Shown here in pieces: positions 44,520-57,777 of a stretch of DNA of 64,000 nt. Both the position numbers and the translations under genes were made by a program. The number at the start of each line of letters is the position of its first letter. Position 1 is the first letter of the stretch. The notes below the pieces were generated by a model that saw nothing but the letters and a program-made list of their open reading frames with translations, had not been told where the DNA came from and searched no databases. Source of the DNA: Mesocentrotus franciscanus (taxonomy: Eukaryota; Echinodermata; Echinoidea; Camarodonta; Strongylocentrotidae); assembly GCA_037976565.1 (NCBI GenBank), contig CP137679.1, positions 13,017,207-13,081,206 on the forward strand, written 5' to 3'.

Positions 44520-45420
44520 ATTGTATATGGAATTCTGTTGCATAACCTATATTCTTATAAACATGAATCCAAACAATTTATTTTGATTTGTAAGTATGAT
44601 CCTTTCCCTCGTATTACGAAATATCCAGTACTCAAATTTCGAGCATACTTCATTAGAATAGTTACATAAGCAAAGAACATGTATGATAGTTTCATCATTG
44701 TTATTACAAAAAGTACACTTCTTGTCAGCTACTACGAATAGTCGAATATTGATAAAATAATACAAAATTTAGGTTTTCTTCGTACAGCAGAAAACCTAAA
44801 TTATGTGTTCTGTTATCAATATTTTGGGGGGGAAATCTTTGCAGAAGTGTGTCTTAAATGATATCCTCTTTCACATTATGATACAACTTAAGTGAAATTT
44901 TGGCATCAATTTTTTTTCTCAAATTTGGGGTTCCAACACTTTAGAGGGGCTTTAACAAAGTATCCTTCATATATAATATTTTATTTAAAATCTTGATTTG
45001 AAACCACCTCATGCTGATTCTATTGTTGACTGAAATGGAATTAGACAGTACGAACCCCAAAGTTCATCTTGAAAATCTAAAAAACTTTTCCACTTTGTGA
45101 GAGCTTTACATTCTTTTACTATGTATTTTAGAAAAAAATTGTTAAATATGTGAACAACCAAATTTTGTTTTCACCACAATGTGAAAGGCTTCGGGAATAA
45201 TAGGTTCTATGGCCCTAGCAACTACATGTGTACTAATTTTAGAACCTGACCGAATTGGATTACAAAGACCATAGTACTGGAGGAAGTTTGTTTGTAAGTC
45301 AAACCTACGTTGAAATTCTAAATATGAAATAAAGGAACCTTCTTTTTTTAGGATGTCATTCACAAAACGTTTTCCTCGTAAAAAATACCTCTTTGTCATT
45401 CATTTTAATTCGGGTGTTAT
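44520..45420 (-). mobile_element. L1/Tx1-like LINE C-terminal remnant
   Basis: Minus strand, order 45399 to 44547. First comes FVNDILKKEGSFISYLEFQR with FLQYYGL, the typical post-RT segment of L1/Tx1-group proteins. Then comes a Cys/His segment, CTFCNNNDETIIHVLCLC (about 44710-44650), matching the C-terminal zinc-knuckle. The frames are broken between them. Confidence 0.7.
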
Positions 45421-47260
45421 TCGAGAGAGGTTGACATCCAATGTAATCAAAAAGATGTTCGAACAAGTCTGATCAAGCGAAAAGGACCTCTTTACAAAAA
45501 AAATTTGGATTCAAGTCTGCCAATTTTTTGTAGTAATATGAGCCCATATTTGAAATTTTTGCTATTGTCAGCACTGTTTCCTAGGACTATACTCACAGAG
45601 CGGGTTTCCCCATGTGGTTTTCCCCAGCTCGTGCGTGGAGATAAACATAACAAACCAATGAGCTTTATACGTTTCACTTCATTTAACGTATTGCCCACTC
45701 TATAAATTTGTTTTTATCGTATACACCCCCTCTCATACATAATTTCTTTTTCATATTTCTTTTTAAGCGATCAATCAAGTTTGTCAGTTTTCTACTCACA
45801 AACACTCAATCCTTAATAAGTACAGTGGAATTTAATTCTATCCACAAGAGTACAATTAATGCACTCGCTAAAAAACAATGACAAAAACAACAAAGATTCG
45901 AGAAAAGCGATTAAGTCAATACTATAATTCTTATTAAACAGAGTTGGGGGAGGGGTGACTCGGATTTCATTTTTAATGGGTACCTGATATGCTTGAGCGA
46001 TAGTTACTTTGTCAGCTCGGCTACAACCAGGGTAATATGAGCGTCAGAGCCTGGCGGATACCGGCGCTATATAAATATCCATATTATTATTATTATTATT
46101 AATGGAATCGAAAGAATCTTGTTTTCTTTTATCGGATATTTGTTTCTAAAAGATACTGAATGAAATCATTTAGTTAATGGACTTGTTGTTCCTGTGTAAT
46201 GCCATTACTTACAACTAAATTTTAACCATTGTTATGATCGCTGTAACGAAGAGTACGATACATCATTTTTTGAAATGTCTCATTACATGCAACCATGCGG
46301 GGAGGAACGTTTTTGTATGTATTAGTTCTTGAATTGATGTTGTACTGTATATGAAATCCTGTTGCATAACGTATTTTATTAATAACATGAAACAATTAAA
46401 ATAGCAACATTTTATTGTTTAAAAGTCAGCTTTATCATGCGTTTGAGATACAATACTTACAATATTGTATTACCCTCTGGAGCCTACATCCCCCAAAGCA
46501 AAGCTTTTACCTTACTAAATATTTTTGTATACATTTTTTTTTACTCAGTCCTTAATCTACAAGTAAATATAAGCTAACAAAAGTGATGTAATATTTTTTG
46601 TTAATATACTTATGTTGATTGTAAATGCCTATGTGTTATTTTTTTTTTATTATTATACTTTTTTGTATTAAACAAAACTGACAGTCTGTATAAATAACGT
46701 GACATGTGCAAATTATACCAAACTGAATCTGAAACTGGAATAGAAGATAAACAGAAAAAGTAAAGTCGAAAAGACGAGGGTTTTCTAGAACAATAATCAC
46801 AGAGTGGGTTTTCCCATGTGGTTTTCCCCAGCTCATGCGTAGAGATAAACATAAAAAAACATTGCGCTTGATATAATTTGTTATTTTATCGTAAAAACAC
46901 CCTCTCATATATAATTTTTTCTTTCATATTTCTTTTCAAGCGATCAATCAGGATCAAAAAAATGAAAAAATGGTGATAACCTTTAAAAGCCAATAAAATG
47001 AAAAGATATCTTGGAAATGGTACTATCATGATACACGTTGATACAGAAATCTGTGTTTCAGTGCTTTATGATATTAAAACAAATTCATTTTGTTTCCGAG
47101 AAAGAAATAATGTGTTGATTGATTAAGTAATAGTTTACAATTCTTCTAGACACAACTGTCTGACTGTCAAAGTCTGTGACATTCTTTAAAATGATAAATT
47201 CAAACGATATACGAATCACAACCTGCAATTATATGATTAATCAATCTTTTAAAAAAAGTC
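45420..47260. other. Diverged local duplication and AT-rich DNA
   Basis: About 45575-45780 and 46785-46955 are similar (TTTTCCCCAGCTCNTGCGT, then GGAGATAAACAT, then AAGCGATCAATCA). 44500-44545 resembles 46340-46385. A SINE-like tail, GGCGCTATATAAATATCC with (ATT)n, is at 46060-46105. No gene seen. Confidence 0.55.
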
Positions 47261-47639
47261 AGGAATAATTTTGAAAACGCACACACACTCAATAATCTTA
47301 TTTATTATTAATTTAGCATCCATGCAAATAAAGTCACACTATATAGAGAGTGATGGTCTGTACATAAAGAATAACAGTAATCAGGAAAAAAGAAAAAAAA
47401 ACATGCGTAGGGATTTTCCAAAAGAAAATATGTACAAGGGTTATCGTCACTCTTTATTTGCAATCGGTAAATGTTTTAAAATGCAAAAAGTAAATGCCCC
47501 CCAAAGAGAAATACATACAAACAGAGGACATATGGTATCAGAGGCGTCTTCTCCGTGGCTTTGTCAGAAGAACCAGAAATCACGAGATTGTGGTTACAAG
47601 TCATTGACCCCCCCCCCTCCCCACCCCATCCGTTTGAAA

Positions 47640-48420
47640 GCACAATCTAAATTTGCTGATGACACCAATATTTTGTATTCAACAGATGATTATTTATCAT
47701 TGTCAACTAATTTAAATAACGAACTACTAAAGGTCTCTAAATGGTTTAATGCCAATAAACGTACACTGAATATAGATAAATCAAATTAAATGTAATTTAT
47801 ACTGTGAAACAGAAACAAAAGTATAGTTCTTTGCAAAACTTAGTAGTGAAAATCAATAGTTCATCACTTGAACGTGTATATCGTACGAGATTTCTGGGTG
47901 TATACATTGATCATGATTTATCATGGAAGACTCACATTTCTTATATCAGAAAGAAGCTATCACAGAACATTAGTGTCATCAGCAAATTATGCCATATCCT
48001 GACAAAAAGCATTCTCATCACATTGTATAATACTTTAGTCCTACCCTACTTATCATACTGTAATATTGTATGGGCTAATACATATTCTTCCAAGTTGGAA
48101 GCACTTTTTATATCGCAAAAGAGATTTGTATTAAAGAATAGCTTCATCATTTACACATTATGCACATACGAAACCTTTGTTCAGAAAGTTAATCATACTG
48201 AATATTTATAAATTAAATGATTATGTTAATGCAATACTACTTTTTAAACACAGGCTTGGTCTATTAGCCAATGATTTATGCAATATGTTAACATAAATTA
48301 CACTATTTTAGACATAAAGCTCCTTCTGGATGGAATTCTTTACCATCAGATATTACTTCTGTTAATAGTCTGAATTAATTTATTTATGATATTTGAGTAC
48401 TATAAGTTGCAATAATTATT
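47640..48420 (+). mobile_element. CR1/jockey-type LINE, 5'-truncated and decayed
   Basis: Starts at the RT catalytic motif (KFADDTNILY). It continues with VSKWFNANKRTLN, then after a stop and frame change FLGVYIDHDLSWKTHI and LPYLSYCNIVW. Further pieces (ILLFKHRLGLL) reach about 48400. The sequence is close in type to, but distinct from, the LINE at 10.9 kb. Confidence 0.75.
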
Positions 48421-50604
48421 TCACATTGCCATACGTAGATCGCTGCTCTGTATACAATTGTCTCGAAAATGTCGTAGCTGGCGCTATTATATACATGAAG
48501 TCTCGTGGAGCTCTATGAAAAACATTCTAGATTTGGAGTGGGTTTTCGGAACTTTGGAAGGGGAACAATTTTGATCCGTTAGATCAATATGACAAGTCGA
48601 CAGTCATACATGGGATAAGTGGTAACATTCAACTTGAAATAGTGGTAAAGGACAGTTTGAATATAGAGCAAACGACGTTGCTACTTTGATGCAATAAAAA
48701 GTGTCTTGTGTATTTTGACGTTATATTTAACGATCCACTGTTTGTACTGTGCATTTACTACATTCCATTTTGATGCGAACTACCAGTGATCTTCCCCACA
48801 CCCGCTACAAGGCCCACCGCCATTTTGATGATATCAGCAAACACATCTTGCTTATAATATAACACGGTCGAAATCACTTTTATTTATGCTGGACCTTAAA
48901 CATCCATGCGAAATTTTGAATTTTGCTAAGTCGCAGTCATCAAACACGAAAATATTGAGAAAGTATTTTTCTTTAATAATAATAATAATGAACTTTACTT
49001 GTATAGCGCATATCACTAACACAAAGAAAGTCCCTATGCGCTTAGGAAAGAAGGAAATAGAGATAGGGCAGAAAAGAAATGAACATTTATGCCTGATACA
49101 TGAAAATAATTAAATACAAACAACAATAGTTTTATCTTTCCAACCATATAAGACTCGTTTTGATTGATCAATGTTATCCCCCGCGTCTCCAAGATGTAAG
49201 ACCATCACATCTTTGCCGAGCAAAAGTTTTTGGTGAGATGATTCAGTTTGAGAACTATGTCGCCTATAGTCTCTGTCACGGTCCACGCACTTAATACAAT
49301 GGACAGATGTGGAACGATATCGGCTGCACAGAGATACGGGATAGGTAATCGACTTTAATGTGCACAGAGCATGACTGATCTTTTTTCTTCGATTTCATAT
49401 AGTTAAGGTGTTTGAAGGTAAGCTAAACGAATATTTACTATACTATTCTACTGATGAACTTTTTATAATCCATCTGAAGTGGTTAAAATGTCTACAATAT
49501 TTTTAACAATGCAGTAAAGTCGCCAAAACTTGCCCGCTATTCTCTCTCAGATTGCCAATTCCCGGCGAGCGGGTAATTCTGCTCGCGAGATAGAATACAT
49601 CATACTAGTCTATTCTCTGTTTTTGGCAATCGCACAACAGAAAAAATACGGTCACGTAGATCTAGATCTACACTTAAAGATTCCAAAGAATCATGGATTG
49701 AATGGTATAAATCAATTTTAAACGGAAATAGACCTACATTTCTCCATGATCATGATTGATTAGGCCTACTGCGCCTATTTTGCCTAGTACTTGCACTATT
49801 GCATTCGACTTAGTGTAACCATGCAGGGTACGGGTGAGTATCGGGCTACGCGCATGTCGTCAGGCGCAACGGCCGCTGCATGCAGCAGCAAAGATACTCG
49901 CACGCAGGTAACAGCCTTTCGCCTTTTGACTACTGACTCCATGATGACATCCCGTGATGAAATTCGTTGCAAACTAGGATCCATTTAGCTCCAAACATTT
50001 CGATATGAAAGGTCGAGTTCTGTGGAGAGGTAACAAAGTTATTTGTGAGCGTTTTCATTGTTATTATGCAAGTGTGGAAGCACATCAGAGAAAAGAATTT
50101 TGAAAAGGATGGCTCTTCAAATGCCTTCATATTCTAAATATGACATGTAACAGCTTAAAAAGTGAGGTCCTCATTTTTATGCCACATATTTGTGTAGTCC
50201 CATATACTTCTTTCTATGTACAGTGCTTGTTATTTTTACTATGGCTAGGCCAAATTTCTTATCATGTTGATGATTCTGTTGAATGTTCAGATGGACAGAT
50301 AAATAACGGATGGTTGCAGACAATGTTTATGAATAAGTGGCCATCTTGAACGTGCTTTATTCTGGTATTCCTCCGCCAATCGCGGCCTCATTACGAACAT
50401 CAATTCAATGGACTATTGTTTTTGTTCGTGCAGTACCACAACACCCCTGCGTGTACGTGACGGAAATGAACCACTAAAACAGTGTGACCCAATTTTTAAA
50501 TTACAACAAGAGGAATTTATAGATATATTGCTAGAAAGATGGATTGATAGATTAAAAAATGAATAAATAAAAGATAAAAATGAATGAATGTAAGTATTGA
50601 AAGA

Positions 50605-50632
50605 CTCACGTGCACATTGGCGAATTCCAAAA
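50605..50632 (-). pseudogene. Fragment resembling SOUL-like gene exon 1 border, sister copy
   Basis: GACTCACGTGCACATTGGCG, one base closer to the SOUL gene sequence at 10117-10136 than its sister at 19189. Confidence 0.45.
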
Positions 50633-50807
50633 AGACAACATCATCCCCCTCTATTGACAAGCCGAGACCTATTGCCTTGACTAGTCACTTTTCAAAGCTG
50701 GCGGACTCTTCGTCTGCAAGTGGCTCCTCATGCGGCGCCCTTTGCACATAGGCTCTTTACTGTGAATGTGTTCTCGTACCAAAAGTGAACCACTGGTGTC
50801 GTAGTCG

Positions 50808-51080
50808 AGTGGTTTAAACACTTGACTGGAAATACGTAGGTCGTGGGTTCGAGCCCCGGCCCGGCACGGCACTGTAGTCTCTCCGTTAGCAAGTCATTTA
50901 TCGAAAATTTCCACTCTTCGCCCAGGTGATAAATGGTACCTGGTAGGATGTGAACGTTAATGTGATTCATCATTGGATTGGCATATGTGCGCTTATAAAG
51001 TGGTGCATGGCCCGAATACTCCCCAGGGAGCGGAGCGTGTGCATTATCATGTGGGGATTAGCACTTGAATCTAATGACTG
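50808..51080 (+). mobile_element. tRNA-derived SINE family S1, duplicated with the block
   Basis: Same insertion as 19379-19650, with TAGTCGAGTGG in the A-box region and an identical B box. It predates the block duplication. Confidence 0.75.
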
Positions 51081-51257
51081 AGGTCATAAATGTCAAACAT
51101 ATGCCATGAATCTTGCATCAAACTATCAGTTACCGCTTAAGCCAGTAATTATGTGACATCAATAAAGTTTAAAATAATAATGATCTCGGTAATAATTATA
51201 CTACTGAAAATGGTAATTGATTATAATAATAATAATGATAACAATAATTGTAATAAT

Positions 51258-51500
51258 ACATTTTAGTGAACTTCTCGAAGGAGCTAAAACAAGTTATTCC
51301 CAATCTGAGCGGAGAAGTTTGTACCGAGCCGTAGACCACACGCCTCGAGGTCACTTCCGAGAAGAGGGAGGGGGTCGAGGAAGTATTGGCGTCAGCAATA
51401 AAACCAGTAAGGTTCGCGCCATAACACCGCGTGCTCTCAGCTCGCCTCATTATTTCTATGGTCTTCATGAGAGATGGTCAGATTTGTGAACAAACTTTTT
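51258..51500 (+). repeat. Split direct repeat A1
   Basis: Begins ACATTTTAGTGAACTTC right after TAATAAT of the target and ends GTGAACAAACTTTTT. Identical in my reading to A2 (56871-57113). Confidence 0.9.
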
Positions 51501-51650
51501 GAATAATCTGTATTACCATTTCTTATTCATAATATATCGTTTTACTTAATTTTGTGACGGATCAACACTTGCACTCTGCATATAGACATCTTATCCCAAC
51601 ATTACAGGGGTAAATAACTGTAGTCTGTAATCAGTTGATTTAGACAAAAT

Positions 51651-51931
51651 GCCGAAAACGAAAGCTCAGCAGCGGTCATCCAAACGGGGCGGGAAGGAAA
51701 CCGACAGCCAGCCGTCTTGGCCGGAGTGCCAGCATCGTTGTGGCTGCTAATACAGCTTTGCCGCAATCAGCGAAAGCGGCGGGTCGGAAGAATAGACAGC
51801 CCCACCGTATTCAACACCAGCCCCGAGGACGGCCCCTTCTTCATGCAGGGACGAAGACGTTGACTGCAAGGCCAATCCCCAGCACCGTACGTGGTCGGCG
51901 AAGGAGAATTGTCCAGCCGTCGGGTACATGA
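51651..51931 (+). pseudogene. Short basic frame, possible gag-like start
   Basis: ATG at 51651 begins MPKTKAQQRSSKRGGK and stops after 34 codons. A neighbouring frame (51740-51931) continues a Pro/Arg/Gln-rich composition. The position just after A1 fits the gag-like first frame of Ngaro/PAT elements, but no motif proves it. Confidence 0.3.
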
Positions 51932-52159
51932 CAGTGGAACCTAGTTAATCGGGTGAGTCATGGCCATTGTTTTTGCATGGTTCGGGTGGTCGGAGGCATG
52001 AAGAGAGTGGGGTTGGGTTGTTAATTGTGTTCCTCCCACCATTACTGGCATTAATTTGTTGGCATTACCATTGACAGACATTTAAGATGAAATTCACATA
52101 TAAAATCTGTTAATGACTGTATACGGAGAGTCGGAGAAAGGTTGGTATCATCTTTGAAT

Positions 52160-53062
52160 ACGGCACTTTGTCCCTACCCATATTTGATACTGTCGTAGGA
52201 AGCGCTGATACAGCCACATATTACATATGGCAGCGAGGTTTGGGGTATTAAATTGTATATTTTATACTCAAAAGTTGGCTGTACGTGCTATAACTTTCTA
52301 GCCACATCGTTCTTTTACTAAGGCACTGTTTCATGATCTCAAATTGTTGAGCATTTTTGTTTATTTGCATAAATTATCTATTTGTACTTTTGTGTTTGAT
52401 TTGATAAATGAACGATTGCAGATGATACAACATGAATATTCCATAGATAAGAAACGGATCGACGATTACGTCTTCCTTTATTCAGAACAGACCAAAGAAA
52501 ATTTTCTGTTTCGTTTGTTGGAAGTAATTTGTGGAAAATGCTTGTTACTGATCTAAGGATTGAGAGATCAAAAACCTCTTTCGTAAAAAACTTGCAAAAT
52601 TACTCTTAAGTGAAAACTACGAAATATAACCTTGCAAGTATATAGTTGTATATATAGCAACCAGCCTACACACAAATCTTATTTATGGGATTTGGAAACC
52701 CATCATGTATTTTTCAATAAACTTGATTTTAGGCTTTAGATAACGAAGGTCAGACTCGACTAGCACATGTGCTATTTTTTACTCTTTTTGCTATCGATCA
52801 TAAACTCATTGTAAATAGTCATTATTGTTTTACTCTTGAGACTAAATTTACTTACAACTATTACTTTAAAAAAAAAAAAAATAAATACATAAGTAAAATA
52901 AAAAAATTAAAAAAAAATTATAAACTCGCTGTAGAACTTGTATTTTTATAATTAATGTCATGTATTTTTATTATATTGACATTGTATTTTTTGCATTGAT
53001 ATATATCTTTTGCTTCAATGTTTTCAATGGTGGTGAATAAACGATTCAATTCAATTCAATAG
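52160..53062 (+). mobile_element. LINE 3' fragment with (ATTCA)n tail
   Basis: Near 52205 the plus strand reads ITYGSEVWGI, the post-catalytic RT segment. After frame breaks come INERLQMIQHEY and then a non-coding 3' end, GGTGGTGAATAAACGATTCA, with ATTCA repeats at 53045-53060. Confidence 0.65.
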
Positions 53063-53109
53063 GGGCATAGTAAGACAGCATAGTAAGAACTTCAGCCGCT
53101 ATAATTGGC

Positions 53110-53630
53110 GTGATAAGGATATGCAGTTCCGTTTGCGCCACGCTACTCTGCCGGAATCGTCGTGGGCAACTGTGGACACATAGTTGTGGTTGCCAGTGGC
53201 GACGGCCCAGTCATTTCGCCCCCTTTCAGACTTTTCGGGGTGACTACCATTTCGATATATTGCAAATGCCCGATATTGAGCAAATGTTTGTTTATATCAT
53301 GGCTGTGTGCGCGTGCGGGCTTTGCGATAACTGTACCGGAGAGTGTTTCTCACATGGGCCTATGCAGTGGTTGCAACGTGGCCATATACACACGCATACG
53401 GTCACTCTGCTAGAACAAGGCACTGTATTCTGTAGACGTTTTGATACATCCCTGCTGACTAGAAATGGATTTACTTGTACTTTGCGACTTTTCAATGCTT
53501 GCAGCTCATTCCTTCAGAATAGGGGCGGCTCTTTCGGCGGCTATGAGGGGATATTCTGGTGGGCAGAAAAAAATAAAATAAAAAAAAAAATGGGTCGCTG
53601 GACCTCCCAGTCATTTCGCCGCTATACGTT
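53110..53630 (+). other. Unrecognised open stretch inside the split-repeat element
   Basis: One frame stays open from 53110 (no ATG near its beginning) into the LINE piece at 53630. It is Cys-rich but has no motif I recognise, and two other frames are open over parts of it. Probably not a gene. Confidence 0.2.
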
Positions 53631-54290
53631 TGATCAAATCCTTTCAATGCGCTCCCATGTCAATAGCATCTGTGTAAAGCATCCTTCGCTTTGAGACTAA
53701 TTGTTAAAAGTCATAAATTCCTCTCCAAGTCATCCACTGAAATTCTCGTCCACGCATTTATCAGTTCATTCCTTTACAGTTGTAATAGCCTGGTCCATGG
53801 AATTCCCGAAAGTTCAAAGTTCTTATTTTAACTTTCTAGTCTCTACATAGCTAGTCATGCCCCAAATTATCTTTCTGAACTGATTAAGTTTTACACACCC
53901 AATAGGTCCTTCGCCCGTTCTGCAAATCAAACTCTCTGGACCGTTAAAAAGCAAAACAAAATACTTAGGTGATAGCATGGTCCTTTTCTTGCTCTGCTCC
54001 ACGTTGTGGAATTCTCTTCCAGCCTCCTAATTTCGTTGCATCTCTGTTATTATACTTAGTTTAGATCAAAATTAAAAACCTACCTAATGGAAAAGGCGTA
54101 TTCAACCCAGTTCTTAAATTGTTACCTTACCTTGTTATCTTATGTTTGTTAATTTCACTTTAAAATTGTTCTCTTGTCATTACTCTGTTTAGTGTTACTT
54201 GCATCAAGATTGTAAAGCGCTTTGAGATAACTCTCATATGAAAAACGCTATATAAGTGAAAGGTATATATATTATTGTTATTATAAGGGT
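53630..54290 (+). mobile_element. CR1/L2-type LINE C-terminal fragment
   Basis: Pieces in shifting frames: MRSHVNSICVKHPSL, KSHKFLSKSSTEILVHAFIS, CNSLVHGIPES, then a 3' region with AAAGCGCTTTGAGATAACTC and ACGCTATATAAGTGAAAGG, a typical L2/CR1-like 3' end in marine genomes. Several stops; dead. Confidence 0.75.
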
Positions 54291-54299
54291 CGACCCGAA

Positions 54300-55590
54300 G
54301 AGCTAGATCGCGTATGATAACGAGCGCGGTTTAATGTGCCAACTGGGTTTAACAAGGCACTTCATTTTGACATATGAATTGATTACTCAACACAAACTGA
54401 ACTGAAGGATTTCGAGAGTATCATCTCATTTTCTGCAAACAGTTTGTTGGTATTCTGCGATCGATATTTTTCCCGTGTCCTCCTTCCCACCCCAGCTTCT
54501 CCCCCTATTTCTCACTTTTTCAAATAGTTTCAGTTTTGAAAGGAACAAAATATGTATGTTATGTAATAGGCTGGAGTAATTTAGTAAATCTCAGTGTGTT
54601 GGAACCCCAGATGCTGGCCGTTGTTTTTTCTTGTTTTCTTCCCTTTGCAGCCTCTTCACCCACACTCATCACTGGATTTCGTACCGAGCCTCGGGTTTGG
54701 ATAGGGCGAGACTCAGGCTGCTCATTTTGCAAAAGAACGACGGAAGGAAACCTCGGCCTCCCAGTTCGAATCACGTGAGAGGGCAGCGTGGGCTTCGTCT
54801 GAACAAGGATATACCAGCTACCAGCACTGGTCTGAAGAGAATGAGGGATTAGGTATTAAAGCACATTTCTCCGCACAGTAGACTCGCCCACGCATTTAAT
54901 CGTATACACGAGGACAGCAATGGGGGCTGTTTTAAAAAGGGAGTGGATCGTCAGTTTCCACGTGCAGAAAGCCAGAATTCGCAATCACCAGACTTGGTGG
55001 AAATACAATTAATGTGTTTACACGTCTGCACACAACGAACCCGTAGGTCCATCAAGAAATACCCTTTCGTCTCTCGGAGAGTCTTCGGGTGAGGGAAAAG
55101 TGAGATAATGACTTTACCACGTGGAGGAATGGGTGAGGAATTACGAAGCATGGTATTTTGGTCACAAAACTGAAGGCTAAACTTGGTGATTGACAACGCC
55201 TGTTTTAGGGTAAACACCTGAAAGGTTAATTCCCTGAGAGCCGACTACTATGCGGCTAGACCCTCAACGAAATGTCCACGGTAGCGGCTAACGTAAATCG
55301 GATATTCTCCTAGAGTATCGTACGGTTCTCACTTTAATTTTGTAAGTCTAACATAGGCGTATCGCCATGTCCTGATTCCCTAACAGTGTAGGATAGCTTC
55401 GTTGTAATATCTCTTTGGTTATTTTTATTTGTAGCTTGTATGTACATCGAGCTGTAATGATTATATGGGGTTATAATATTCAATATTATTCTCTCGTATG
55501 CAGTATTAATGTTTGGGGTATTAATATTAGAGTTACTGTTCTTTTGGCGACTTTAAGATGATAGTTAAGAGATAGTTGAGTTCTGGGAGG
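54300..55590. other. Interior of the split-repeat element, no gene seen
   Basis: Short frames only. The region lacks the reverse transcriptase or recombinase motifs expected of an autonomous element. Confidence 0.5.
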
Positions 55591-55594
55591 AGGT

Positions 55595-55840
55595 GAAATA
55601 TAATTTGTGAGCGTTATCATTGTTATTATGCAAGTGTGGAAGAACATCAGATAAAAATGTTCCCTGAAAAGCATGGCTCTTTAAATGCCTTAATATTCTA
55701 AACATGGCACGTAACATCATAACAATCGGGACGGATTTTTATGCCACATGTTCGTGTAGTCCCATACATCTTTCTGTGTATAGTGCTGTAACTTTACCAA
55801 GACTGGGCCGACTTCTTGTCAATTTGATGATTCCAGAACC
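55595..55840 (+). repeat. Diverged third copy of 18600-18860 inside the split-repeat element
   Basis: AATTTGTGAGCGTTATCATT and TTATTATGCAAGTGTGGAAG, with GTGTAGTCCCATAC, align with 18616-18780 and 50040-50210 at roughly 80-85 percent. Either that sequence is itself a dispersed repeat or the element has captured flanking host DNA. Confidence 0.7.
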
Positions 55841-56214
55841 TTGCAGTACACACCAATACTTATGCTAGATGATCAACCTTTTTGATCGATTCCACAGCGT
55901 TTCTTTCACATTGCAATCGCGTGACCAGAACTCAACTTTATCTTTAAGCCAATAAATGTTTTCTTTGCTTCTTTGTCTTCCGTATATGAGGGATTAACTC
56001 CCGTACATCGATGATAATGTATATTTGGATTGCTGATATAATAATGCCAGGCTTACCTGGCCTACATCTGTTAACAGTAATGCAGTTAATTCAGTATGAC
56101 TAACCTAATCTATTATTGCTATAAAAGTTTACATTCATAAAGCATTTAAGTGTCCTGTTGTGAACACTACGAAACGCGATTTATATGGCGGCGAGTTGCG
56201 TTGCATCTCGTTTG

Positions 56215-56870
56215 GCGGCATTCTTGCGAATTTGGACGCCTATAATCGCTTACATAAGAAATATATTGTTGTCTGAATGTAAAACTAGAGCAAGCGGTCT
56301 GTTAGGAAGGGGAGACAAAATGTTATGATATTGGAGGATTGTTTTTATTGCCGTATCTATACAATTATACGAGCCTGACTTGTCCGTAAGCTGGGGATAC
56401 AATCAGTATTGCCCAGGGAAGTCGTTTGGGCTCACCACGTTTTGGTTGGGGTGTGGGGGTGAGCGGGATCCTGTCCGTTGAAGCTGAGATTGCCTGGCTT
56501 ATGCCGTGTGTAACGCTCAGGGTTTCCGGCGGAAGTCATCTTCGCTCACCCGTGCCTCTTGTCTGTGCAAAACCAGCAAGAGATGGGGGAAGTCCCGTTC
56601 GCTTGGCCAGGCGAATGGAAGAATTGTTACGGCTAGTCAAAAGATATTACTTTGTCGCCCGGCCGGGCCCCCTATTGGTTCCTTACAGATCGCTCTCGAC
56701 ATAATAATGCTCCAAGTATTGATTTGCATTCATTGTTGTTTGTTATGTTTTCATTATGATTTCTTTGCTGACCAGCTTGATTGTAATCAGCTCTCAATAA
56801 AGACCATGGTCAATCGCACATAAAAATACAAATTTGTTGACTTCTTCATTTGTCTCAGAGTGGGAATAAT
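56215..56870 (+). repeat. Split direct repeat B1
   Basis: Begins GCGGCATTCTTGCGAATTTG and ends CAGAGTGGGAATAAT, joined directly to A2. AATAAAGACC at 56797 is a poly(A) signal candidate near its 3' end. The open frame 56426-56704 is not shared intact with B2 (one-base indel), so it is not coding. Confidence 0.9.
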
Positions 56871-57113
56871 ACATTTTAGTGAACTTCTCGAAGGAGCTAA
56901 AACAAGTTATTCCCAATCTGAGCGGAGAAGTTTGTACCGAGCCGTAGACCACACGCCTCGAGGTCACTTCCGAGAAGAGGGAGGGGGTCGAGGAAGTATT
57001 GGCGTCAGCAATAAAACCAGTAAGGTTCGCGCCATAACACCGCGTGCTCTCAGCTCGCCTCATTATTTCTATGGTCTTCATGAGAGATGGTCAGATTTGT
57101 GAACAAACTTTTT
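56871..57113 (+). repeat. Split direct repeat A2
   Basis: Identical copy of A1. Together with B1 it forms the B1-A2 junction that, in this element class, mirrors the closed-circle junction. Confidence 0.9.
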
Positions 57114-57777
57114 ACCACCTTCCCACCCCTGGCCGCCTTGATTATAGGCCGGCTGGCAAGACATTAAGCTTACGGATACAACTAATGAACTATAAATGTA
57201 CAGTTGCAGCTGTGATACAACTTTTTATGTGTTAACTAATATTGCTTGATTCGCTCCCGGTTCAGGGTTGCAACTTCAATAACTTTTTTTTACCGTAATC
57301 CATTTCTTTTTCATTATCACTCGTATAACCTGATTTTCTCCGACATATAATTTTCCGCTTTTTAGAGGCGTTCAAAAGCTACTTCGAGCAATGCAATTGC
57401 GTATGCATATTAGGAGCTATTCGGTTCGAACAGTGTTAGTGGCGAGAATTTGATGACAATCCACTTTCGCAAGGGCTACGCCTGGTCGCGTTCAGAATCA
57501 TAACACGGGCCTTGCGGGGCTTTTTCCGATCTTATTTTCCAGAACTCGAACTTTTCATACGGTCATAATTATGATCCCTTTGGTGTATCTTATAACCTTC
57601 ATTTTCTATTAATCGGCTTTTTGGCCAAAAGAGTCTGGTTTTAGAGAGTTCGGTTTTCACCCGCATTTGAGTGTAGTGGACAATGTCATCAAATTCCTGC
57701 CGTCATGTTCTTCCTAGAGATTTTTGGGATGTACATCTTACGTTAATTAATCCGTCTGCAGTTAATTCGTCCATTTC
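57114..57777 (+). other. Spacer between A2 and B2
   Basis: Unique 664 bp, no frame of note. Ngaro/PAT elements often have such a spacer between A2 and B2. Confidence 0.6.

Larger units (their letters stand above)
48957..51257 (+). repeat. EXD1 block, copy 2, 5' part
   Basis: Matches 17528-19830, including the short frames at 49530 and 49791, the exon-1-like SOUL fragment (50605-50630) and the S1 SINE (50808-51080). It ends at the (ATA)n tract, where the 7.2-kb element is inserted. Confidence 0.9.

Noticed and set aside
53110..53694. 194-codon frame as a new gene
   Set aside because: No ATG near the start, overlaps a LINE fragment at its end, competing frames are open, and no recognisable domain.
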